64,000 bases of DNA. It comes from Devosia sp. LC5 (GTDB lineage: Bacteria > Pseudomonadota > Alphaproteobacteria > Rhizobiales > Devosiaceae). Location of the stretch: contig NZ_JNNO01000047.1 in assembly GCF_000735585.1 (NCBI RefSeq), positions 62,001 to 126,000 on the forward strand. Direction: 5' to 3'. Below, piece by piece: positions 58,409 to 64,000 of the stretch. A program made the translations under genes and the position numbers. The notes beneath the pieces were generated by a model. That model was not told where the DNA came from. It saw only the letters and a program-made list of their open reading frames with translations, and ran no database searches. Numbering within the stretch: the first letter of the stretch is position 1; the number at the start of each line of letters is the position of its first letter.

Positions 58409-60367
58409 CTAGGCCGGAGGGGTAAGGGCGAGATTGCGCCGCACCCGGAGGAGATATTCCGTCCGGTTGAACGGATCGGCCCCCGATCGCGGCCGGGCCG
58501 GGGGCGTGCCGTGCACGGGCGCGTAATGGTCGAAACTGGCCTCCAACACGCCCGCCCCGCTGGTCAGCCCCGGCAATTGCTGCTGCACGCTTTGCAATTG
58601 CGCGGCGGCTATTGTGCCCGTGGCGCGGACGATGCCCTCCGCTATCACCGTCTCCGCCACGGCCGCGCCCGCCCGGGCCAACAGGGTGAGCAGTGCACTC
58701 AGCGCCCCGACAGGGGCTTCGAGATGGAAGCGGTTGATCGGCTCGCACACTTGGTTCTGCGCTGCCGACAGGGCGGCCGCCAGCACCAGCGGCGTCAATT
58801 GCCGGAAATCGGCCGCTACGCTCGCCGGCTCGCGGTGCCGGGCGGCAATCACGGCGACATGGCAATCCACCACTTGCCACCCGAACCGGCCCTGGCGCAG
58901 CGTCTCGCTCACCCCCTCTTCCACGGCGCGATAAAAGCTGGCCGGCATGTGGCCCGGATCGACCTCCAGCGCAAAGCTGTTGCCTGCCCCTGCAGGCCGT
59001 GGTTCGATGCGCAGCCCGACGGTGGCAATATAGGGGTTGGGTTCCTTGAACATGATTTCCAGCCCCTCTGCCGTGCCGGTCGGCCGCTCGACACAGATCA
59101 CCGTGCTTTCGGCGAAACTGGCTTCAAGCCCGAAATCGGCCAGCAGGCTGGCCTGGATCACTTCTTTCTGCACCTCGCCATAGAGCGAGACGAAAACCTC
59201 ATTGGCATCCTCGTTGCGGCGCAGGTTGATCAAGGGATCCTGTTCGGCCAATTGGCCCAGCGCCAGCCATAGCGCGGCACTATCGGCAGGACGCCGCGGC
59301 AGGACCCGGGTTTCAAGCGTGGGCGGCGCGAAATAGGCCCGGCCGCCGCCGGGTATGCCCTTGCCGATTGCGTCGCCGATTCTGGCCGTCTTGAGCCCGC
59401 TGATGCGGCCAATCTGGCCGGCTTGAAGGCTCGGCACCGTCCGAACCTGGCCATGTTCGAACAGCTCGATGCCGGTCACGCGCTCCGCGCTATCGGGCAG
59501 GTTGATGAGGTCCCTAGTATGAACAATGCCCGCGTGCAACGCCAGATAAGCCAGCTTTTCGCCGCCCCAGCCGCGCTCGATCTTGAAGATCTTTCCCGCC
59601 ACCGCCCCGTCGGCATCCGGCAGGCGGGCCGGCAGCAGGCTTTCGATGGCCTCGCTCAGGGCCGGCACCCCAATCCCGGTTGTTGCCGAACCGGCGAAGG
59701 CGGGTTGCACCAGGCCATTGGCGACCTGCCCGGCCAGGACGTGCTTCAGCTGCGCCGCCGTTACCAAATGCGGCGCCATCACGTAGTCGGACAGCAGGGC
59801 ATCGTCATTCTCGGCCAATGTTTCGCACAAACCAGAATTGGCGTGCCACAGATCGCACCCTTGCACCTGCGCAGCCTTGCTGCCGGCTTCGAATACACCG
59901 GACATGGCAATGGGCCGGACCGGCAATTGCTGGGCAATCTCGGCTATCACCCGCTCATATTGCGCGCCGACCCGGTCGACCTTGTTGATGAAAAACACCA
60001 TCGGCACGCCAAGGCGCCGCAGCGCCCGCACCAGCACGCGCGTCTGCGCCTGCACGCCTTCGACCGCCGAGACCACCACCACGGCGGCATCGAGCAATTC
60101 GAGCACCCGTTCGACTTCGGCTATGAAATCGGGATGGCCGGGCGTGTCGATGAGATTGACGCTCGTCTCACCCAGCATGAACGAGACCACCGCGGCCCGG
60201 ATGGTAATGCCGCGTTGCCGCTCGAGGGCCAGGCTATCGGTTTGGGTATTGCCAGAATCGACACTGCCGAGGGTGCCGATCACACCGGCATTGAAAAGCA
60301 GTCTTTCGGTAAGGCTAGTCTTGCCTGCGTCTACATGGGCCAGAATGCCCAGATTCAAGGTGCGCAT
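58409..60367 (-). CDS. TetM-family ribosomal protection GTPase
   Basis: The 652-residue protein is an EF-G-like GTPase of the ribosomal protection type, members of which remove tetracycline from the ribosome. G1 is AHVDAGKT (10-17), G3 is DTPGH (74-78) and G4 is NKVD (128-131). The switch region RGITIRAAVVSF and the EF-G-like domains II to V follow, without EF-G's G' insertion. The C-terminal domain has DHYAPVHGTPP in the place where TetM-type proteins have the domain IV/V loops. It may be a chromosomal homologue with other specificity. Base composition is like the host, so recent transfer is not evident. Its 5' leader contains several hairpins. Confidence 0.88.
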   Translation of the reverse strand: MRTLNLGILAHVDAGKTSLTERLLFNAGVIGTLGSVDSGNTQTDSLALERQRGITIRAAVVSFMLGETSVNLIDTPGHPDFIAEVERVLELLDAAVVVVSAVEGVQAQTRVLVRALRRLGVPMVFFINKVDRVGAQYERVIAEIAQQLPVRPIAMSGVFEAGSKAAQVQGCDLWHANSGLCETLAENDDALLSDYVMAPHLVTAAQLKHVLAGQVANGLVQPAFAGSATTGIGVPALSEAIESLLPARLPDADGAVAGKIFKIERGWGGEKLAYLALHAGIVHTRDLINLPDSAERVTGIELFEHGQVRTVPSLQAGQIGRISGLKTARIGDAIGKGIPGGGRAYFAPPTLETRVLPRRPADSAALWLALGQLAEQDPLINLRRNEDANEVFVSLYGEVQKEVIQASLLADFGLEASFAESTVICVERPTGTAEGLEIMFKEPNPYIATVGLRIEPRPAGAGNSFALEVDPGHMPASFYRAVEEGVSETLRQGRFGWQVVDCHVAVIAARHREPASVAADFRQLTPLVLAAALSAAQNQVCEPINRFHLEAPVGALSALLTLLARAGAAVAETVIAEGIVRATGTIAAAQLQSVQQQLPGLTSGAGVLEASFDHYAPVHGTPPARPRSGADPFNRTEYLLRVRRNLALTPPA

Positions 60368-60444
60368 GAACCATCATCTTCTCAGAATTTCGCATGTGAT
60401 TTTCGTGAGAAGTGAATCGGGGCATCGGAACCTCTAGGCGGTTT

Positions 60445-60484
60445 GGTGCGCATCTATATGCGCCACCCAATTTATTGAGTTGGG
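60445..60484 (-). other. Structured 5' leader region upstream of the tet-like gene
   Basis: Two adjacent palindromes lie 78-117 bases upstream of the GTPase start: GGTGCGCAT (60445-60453) with ATGCGCCACC (60458-60467), and CCCAA...TTGGG (60466-60484). Nearer the start, CTTCTCA...TGAGAAG forms a third inverted repeat. Attenuator-like folding could control the gene. No leader peptide is clear. The rest of the 216-base gap holds nothing else I can name. Confidence 0.35.
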
Positions 60485-60583
60485 CGCAGGCCTGTCAAGC
60501 AAAGGCCGTTCATGTCACCCGCAGCGTTGTCGCGGTTGGGAGGTGCGGCTTGTCTCGACGTACAGCCTATGCTGACTTATCGA

Positions 60584-61396
60584 TCAGCCTACGGGATACA
60601 CAATGTCGAGTGGGTGTTTGCCGGGAGCCTGTACAGCTATAATTTGGTCAACAACAGGTGCCTTCCAAACACGTCCCAACTGTACGCCCATTTCGTCCTC
60701 CCCAATCCGACCAGAATAGACGCCAAAAAACGCCTCGACTGTTCCGATTGATGATTCATCAGTCAGTTCCGGCCCTCCAAAATAGATGCCATGATGGCGC
60801 ACAAAAACTGGCGAGCCCGACATTCCCTCACGGGTAGCGGTGTCGATTAAGACGAGAGGCAAATGGTCTTGATTGAGAGCCGGTTCGCTGGCTATCGAGC
60901 CCCGCTTCCAAATTGGAGTCGCCCCTTGGCCTGTCATGCCTCTGGGATATCCAACGACAAATACTTCCTCGCCCACCTGAGACACATAGTTGGCTTCAAG
61001 GTGAGGTATTTCGTTTATTGCTCTACCAGCAAACAAATCCGCTTGATCAATCTCGATGTGCAGAGCAACGCAATCGATGACGTAACCAGCATCATGTTCG
61101 ACCCAAAGCGGTATATTATCCCTGTAGAGTGGATAGGTGGCGTTCAAGCTGCCGATTCGGTACTCACCATTCTCGTTGGGTTTCTGGGTATAGTATTTGA
61201 ACGTTACTTCCAGAGAGACCGGTACAAAGCCCCCATTGAAGGTCCTGTTGTCGGGCCGAACACCAGTGACGTTGTGCCAGTTGGTTATGAGCCACCATTC
61301 TCGGTTGTGACGCCAAAGAAAGCCCGTCCCGATCGCCCTCTCGCCTGCTGATCCCACGAAAGAAAGAGGAAGAACGGCAAAGGTGGCGCTATGCAT
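60584..61396 (-). CDS. Trypsin-like serine protease domain protein
   Basis: The protein (270 residues from ATG 61396) has the chymotrypsin-fold pattern. IGTGFLWRHNREWWLITNWH carries the catalytic histidine in NWHN, a following aspartate lies in VIDCVALHIE or HDAGYVID, and the nucleophile is in EGMSGSPVFVRHHG (GxSGSPV). YPRGMTGQG and the EVFVVGYPRG block support a trypsin-like (Peptidase S1/S46-type) fold. No signal peptide is evident, so it is probably cytoplasmic. The sequence is visibly poorer in GC than its neighbours (close to one half) and codon choice differs, which suggests acquisition from elsewhere. No partner genes are adjacent. Confidence 0.8.
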   Translation of the reverse strand: MHSATFAVLPLSFVGSAGERAIGTGFLWRHNREWWLITNWHNVTGVRPDNRTFNGGFVPVSLEVTFKYYTQKPNENGEYRIGSLNATYPLYRDNIPLWVEHDAGYVIDCVALHIEIDQADLFAGRAINEIPHLEANYVSQVGEEVFVVGYPRGMTGQGATPIWKRGSIASEPALNQDHLPLVLIDTATREGMSGSPVFVRHHGIYFGGPELTDESSIGTVEAFFGVYSGRIGEDEMGVQLGRVWKAPVVDQIIAVQAPGKHPLDIVYPVG

Positions 61397-61496
61397 CGTG
61401 AGGCGGTCCTTACGGCGGGAACTGGCACGGTTACATGCTTGACTAAGATTGTCGATGCGCACCGTTCGAGCCGGTCCTTGAACCTGGGCGTGTCGC

Positions 61497-61694
61497 CTAA
61501 TCCCGCTCGATGGAATTGACCGCGTGTTCCATCAGCGACACCAGGGTCATCTTGGCCGGGGCGTAGTCGGAATCGCGGCGCTCGACCTGCAGGAAGCCAT
61601 GTTCGCGCAGCGTCTTGCTCAGCGTGGTGAGATCGCGGCCGTCTTCGATGGTGACGAGTTCGCCGGACCGCAGTTTTACCTTGTAGAGGGGCAT
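61497..61694 (-). CDS. Hypothetical 65-residue protein
   Basis: The protein MPLYKVKLRSGELVTIEDGR (then DLTTLSKTLREHGFLQVERR, DSDYAPAKMTLVSLMEHAVN, SIERD) is small and charged, with a beta-hairpin-like N-terminus and helical remainder. I do not recognise a family. AAGG lies eight bases upstream of the ATG at 61694; the longer frame from 61838 is Pro/Arg-rich and unlikely to be translated. It follows the low-GC protease gene on the map but is richer in GC, like the host. The 358 bases between it and the orphan pilin (61695-62052) contain no gene that I can support. Confidence 0.65.
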   Translation of the reverse strand: MPLYKVKLRSGELVTIEDGRDLTTLSKTLREHGFLQVERRDSDYAPAKMTLVSLMEHAVNSIERD

Positions 61695-62052
61695 GAGGGT
61701 AACCTTGAGCGCGGGAAGGGAACCGAGAGGGCGGCCTGTTTGCGGCGGGGGCCACCCTCTCGTGGGCGTTCCCGGATTCTTCCGGGCTCGACACCAGCTT
61801 GCAGCCATCGGCGGTTCGGCGCCACGTAAAGCGTTCATTAACCTTTATAGGCGTGGTTAACGGCGCGTATGCACTGCCGGCCCGTGCCCAGGCTTGCCAC
61901 AAATATCAGGTATTTCAGATGATTACCTAATCTGGGCGCGCTAAAATCGGCCTGCCCGTTGCAATGGAAAAATGTTCTGCCGTTCAGATTGGGTTCAGCC
62001 CTTGTCCGGCAAACTGTGCCCATTGATATTGCGTGTGGAAGGCGCCTGCCCC

Positions 62053-62211
62053 ATGATCTCGGCCATAGCCAGTTTTCTGCGTGACGATGCGGGTATCAGC
62101 ACCGTCGAATATGGCTTGATCGCAGCAATCATCGTGGTGGCGACCACTTGCGCTGTTTCTGCGGCCGGCTTCAGCCTGGCCGATATTGCGAACCTGGCAC
62201 AGGCCCACTAG
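62053..62211 (+). CDS. Orphan Flp-type pilin
   Basis: The 52-residue prepilin begins MISAIASFLRDDAG; cleavage after Gly14 would leave ISTVEYGLIAAIIVVATTCA. Glu19 is at the +5 position, and the hydrophobic helix is standard for type IVb pilins. The remaining tail is only about 17 residues, shorter than that of the main flp. It is 30 kb from the Tad locus, which suggests a paralogue or alternative pilin. No other Tad gene is nearby. It converges on the HU/IHF-like gene. Confidence 0.8.
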   Translation: MISAIASFLRDDAGISTVEYGLIAAIIVVATTCAVSAAGFSLADIANLAQAH

Positions 62212-62262
62212 GCCAGCGCAGGCCGCGTCGCTCTCACAGATTTCTGGATATAGGCGTGGTCT

Positions 62263-62622
62263 TCAGCGCGGATGGGCGGCTTCGGCATCCCAGCTTCGCT
62301 TGCGCGGTTTTGGTTTTGCCGCGGCATTGCTCATTGCCAGGTCGAGCTGGTCACGCAATTGCGTGCTGGGCGTGAAGATTACCGTATGGCGCGGGGAAAT
62401 CCGATGCTCGGTGCCGGTGCGGGGATTGCGCCCGAGCCGTTCGGCACGCGGCCGGACTTGCAGCGAACCGAAAGCGGTGAGCTTGACGCCCTCGCCCGCC
62501 ATCAGCGCTTCCCCGATCAGGGCGAACATGGCCTCGCCAATGGCGGCCACTTCAGGCTTGGAAATGCCGGTCTTTCGAGCTGCAGCTTCGCTGAGCATTG
62601 CACGCGTTATGGTCTTGCTCAC
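62263..62622 (-). CDS. HU/IHF-family DNA-binding protein
   Basis: The 119-residue protein has the HU/IHF fold: MSKTITRAMLSEAAARKTGI, KPEVAAIGEAMFALIGEALM and LTAFGSLQVRPRAERLGRNP, with the RNPRTG that carries the DNA-intercalating proline in the beta arm. The ending is extended relative to HU (about 90) by a basic tail (KPKPRKRSWDAEAAHPR). The long arm and sequence are closer to IHF-alpha than to HU, but this is not firm. The GTG at 62622 has AAGGA five bases upstream. It is divergent from rirA. Confidence 0.85.
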   Translation of the reverse strand: MSKTITRAMLSEAAARKTGISKPEVAAIGEAMFALIGEALMAGEGVKLTAFGSLQVRPRAERLGRNPRTGTEHRISPRHTVIFTPSTQLRDQLDLAMSNAAAKPKPRKRSWDAEAAHPR

Positions 62623-62700
62623 GATTGTCCTTCCTTCCCCTATTAAGTTCATAGGAGGAATTTAAGTCGCTGTCCAGCGCCGCGCCGCCCTACGCAAACT

Positions 62701-62715
62701 TGAACTGATCGTTCA
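62701..62715 (+). promoter_or_regulatory. IRO-box-like site upstream of rirA
   Basis: TGAACTGATCGTTCA is a perfect TGA-N9-TCA palindrome, the consensus of the RirA iron-responsive operator (IRO box). It lies in the 237-base gap between the HU/IHF-like and rirA genes, about 145 bases before the rirA start. It could regulate rirA itself or the divergent gene. Confidence 0.55.
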
Positions 62716-62859
62716 GGTTTAGTTGACTTATTTTAGAATGGTTATAAGCTAGCGGCCAGTTCAAGCGTGCTTGCAGCAACATCAACGTCCTGGGCGCCCG
62801 CCATTTTTGGCCGCGCTGCGGGTATAATCCGGGTTCCGACTCGGCAGAAAGGTCCATAC

Positions 62860-63321
62860 GTGAGACTGACGCGTCAATCCAACTATGCCATTCGCGCCCT
62901 GGTCTATTGCGCGGTCAACGAGCCTGGGCTCAGCCGCGTCGCTGATATCGCCAAGGCCTATTCCATTTCCGAACTCTTCCTGTTCAAGCTGATCAAGCCG
63001 CTGGTGGAAAACGGGCTGATCGAAACCGTGCGCGGCCGCCATGGCGGCATCAAGCTGGGCAAGCCCGCCGAACAGATCACCCTGCTCGACACCATCCGCC
63101 TCACCGAAGAGAATTTTGCCCTGGCCGAATGCTTCGAGGATGGCGCCGATTGCCCGCTGATCGGGGAATGCGATCTTAACGGTGCGCTGCGCGAAGCGCT
63201 GGGCGCCTTTTTCACCGTGCTGCAGAAATATACCATTGCCGATCTGGCCAGCAAGAAGCGCTCGATCCGCGATCGTTTGGGCCTCAATGTCATCGACGCC
63301 ATGATGGCGCCCGCCGAATAA
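62860..63321 (+). CDS. rirA: Rrf2-family iron regulator RirA
   Basis: RirA represses iron-uptake genes in iron-replete rhizobia and relatives, sensing iron through an Fe-S cluster. The protein starts MRLTRQSNYAIRALVYCAVN, the Rrf2 helix-turn-helix (ISELFLFKLIKPLVENGLIE, RGRHGGIKLGKPAEQITLLD). The cluster cysteines are Cys91, Cys98 and Cys104 in AECFEDGADCPLIGECDLNG, followed by the RirA-like LREALGAFFTVLQKYTIADL. The 153-residue length is normal. The GTG at 62860 has AAAGG seven bases upstream. An IRO-like box upstream points to autoregulation. Confidence 0.9.
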   Translation: MRLTRQSNYAIRALVYCAVNEPGLSRVADIAKAYSISELFLFKLIKPLVENGLIETVRGRHGGIKLGKPAEQITLLDTIRLTEENFALAECFEDGADCPLIGECDLNGALREALGAFFTVLQKYTIADLASKKRSIRDRLGLNVIDAMMAPAE

Positions 63322-63346
63322 CTTTTTGCCCTTCGTTTTGCCTTTG

Positions 63347-63378
63347 ACGCCGCCCCGGTCCGCCAGGGCGGCGTTTTG
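63347..63378 (+). terminator. Rho-independent terminator after rirA
   Basis: ACGCCGCCC (63347-63355) pairs with GGGCGGCGT (63366-63374), followed by TTTTGCATTTT. Confidence 0.8.
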
Positions 63379-63403
63379 CATTTTACAGCACAAATTCTAT
63401 AAA
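63376..63403 (+). promoter_or_regulatory. Candidate promoter for the leader upstream of the ABC-F gene
   Basis: TTGCAT (63376-63381) and TATAAA (63398-63403) are separated by 16 bases. The -35 overlaps the rirA terminator tail. It would start a transcript near 63410 that contains the hairpin at 63532. A TTGACA at 63411 has no good -10 partner. Confidence 0.35.
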
Positions 63404-63531
63404 TATGAGTTTGACAGTCATGATTAGATATGGTTTTCTCCGGTCATCGCAAGCGCGCTGACATTGGCCTGAGGGGTAGGCCTGCCAGCGCCGCGGGCGG
63501 CACGACGGGGCTTGCTGCTACCGTCTCCCCG

Positions 63532-63569
63532 GGCTGGTCAGGGTCCTCAACGCCCTGACCAGCCTTTTT
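63532..63569 (+). terminator. Strong hairpin terminator in the leader of the ABC-F gene
   Basis: GGCTGGTCAGGG (63532-63543) pairs perfectly with CCCTGACCAGCC (63553-63564), and TTTTT follows. It ends 58 bases before the ATG of the ABC-F gene. A separate long inverted repeat GGCCTGCCAG (63479-63488)/CTGGCAGGCC (63582-63591) spans it. It either ends a small RNA or is an attenuator. No gene is visible in the rest of the 306-base gap. Confidence 0.8.
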
Positions 63570-63627
63570 GCACGCATTGATCTGGCAGGCCGCCTGTGAT
63601 CTATCCGGGCCGAAATCCGGGATCCTC

Positions 63628-64000
63628 ATGGCCGCTGCACCGCTTCTTTCGCTTCAGAATATTCACCTGACTTTCGGCGGCACCACGCTGCTCGAAAGCG
63701 CCGAGTTGATCGTTTCGCCCGGCCAGCGTATCGCGCTGGTGGGGCGCAATGGTTCGGGCAAGTCGACCCTGCTCAAGATTGCCGCCGGCGATGTGCAGCA
63801 TGATGGCGGGGTGCGCTTTGTCGAACCCAGCGCCACTGTGCGCTATCTGCCGCAAGAGCCTGACCTGTCGGCCTTTGCCACGACGCTCGCCTATGTCGAA
63901 GCGGGCCTGGGGCCGGGCGACGACATCTATCGCGCGCAATATCTGCTCAATTCGCTGGGCCTGACCGGCGAGGAAAGCCCCAAGAATCTCTCGGGTGGCG
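63628..64000 (+). CDS. ABC-F family ATPase, 5' part (Uup-like)
   Basis: The gene runs off the window end; 124 codons are visible. The N-terminus reads LSLQNIHLTFGGTTLLESAE, Walker A is GRNGSGKST (about 39-47), the Q-loop region is VRYLPQEPDL, and the signature begins NLSGG at the last bases. This arrangement without membrane segments fits ABC-F proteins such as Uup, which act on ribosomes or DNA. Which subfamily it belongs to needs the missing C-terminus. ATG 63628 is the only good start. It has an unusual leader with a strong hairpin upstream. Confidence 0.85.
   Translation, partial: MAAAPLLSLQNIHLTFGGTTLLESAELIVSPGQRIALVGRNGSGKSTLLKIAAGDVQHDGGVRFVEPSATVRYLPQEPDLSAFATTLAYVEAGLGPGDDIYRAQYLLNSLGLTGEESPKNLSGG

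Noticed and set aside
57823-61396. Genomic island inserted at tRNA-Ser
   Set aside because: No integrase gene or duplicated tRNA 3' end is visible in the window, and the genes between have host-like composition except the protease.
61838-62023. 61-residue minus-strand frame upstream of the orphan pilin
   Set aside because: It has no ribosome binding site, no recognisable pattern, and lies in a region that probably holds the pilin promoter.
1-64000. CRISPR array, prophage or insertion sequence
   Set aside because: No regularly spaced direct repeats, phage structural genes or transposase frames were seen; the repeats present are palindromic intergenic elements.

Overview
The window looks like a chromosomal segment of an alphaproteobacterium of the order Hyphomicrobiales, most likely Devosia or a close relative. 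The support is: high GC; a RirA-type iron regulator; a DnaX without zinc cysteines; the order small SRP RNA - dnaX - ybaB - recR; the def-fmt-truA / dapE-dapD neighbourhood; CtrA-type TTAA-N7-TTAA sites; and several families of palindromic intergenic repeats of the kind seen in rhizobia and relatives. The genus is inferred from gene content; no search was run.

Layout. 1-20.2 kb is mostly housekeeping: the end of an amino-acid-binding protein, soluble transhydrogenase, a LOG-family protein, a DUF817 membrane protein, SRP RNA, dnaX-ybaB-recR, rmuC, def-fmt-truA, dapD and dapE, prephenate dehydratase, a membrane cytochrome c, a hydroxyacid dehydrogenase, a YqaA-type membrane protein and a MarR-GNAT fusion with its probable operator. 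20.2-21.6 kb is an M17 aminopeptidase. 21.7-32.9 kb is a Tad/Flp pilus locus: a tadD lipoprotein gene on +, then flp-cpaA-cpaB-cpaC-cpaE-cpaF-tadB-tadC on -, and on + a lone secretin-N-domain protein with two TadE-like pseudopilins. CpaD is not present in the window. CtrA-like boxes lie upstream of three of these transcription units and a strong double hairpin follows flp.

33.7-47 kb on the minus strand is one large nucleoside uptake and breakdown unit. A BMP-type binding protein, ABC ATPase and two permeases bring nucleosides in. Cytidine deaminase, purine nucleoside phosphorylase, thymidine phosphorylase, phosphopentomutase and uracil phosphoribosyltransferase process bases and pentoses. 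DeoC, followed by a two-domain ALDH16-type aldehyde dehydrogenase, probably takes deoxyribose phosphate to acetate and glyceraldehyde phosphate.

48.2-51.9 kb holds the least understood locus: three plus-strand genes, apparently co-transcribed, for a soluble helical protein, a single-pass membrane protein (probably DUF6384) and a long coiled-coil protein with a glycine-rich tail, ended by a hairpin terminator. This is my best candidate for an undescribed system. 52.1-54.1 kb is a copper-delivery set (SCO, PCu(A)C, DUF2946-like). It is followed by a LysR regulator, a TauE/SafE exporter, an MmcQ-like protein, msrA and tRNA-Ser(GGA).

58-64 kb is mixed: a conserved small protein, a TetM-type ribosomal protection GTPase, a trypsin-like protease in a visibly lower-GC patch, a second orphan Flp pilin, an HU/IHF-like protein, rirA with a matching IRO-box, and the 5' end of an ABC-F ATPase preceded by a leader with a strong terminator. 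At least five families of palindromic repeats are scattered between genes.
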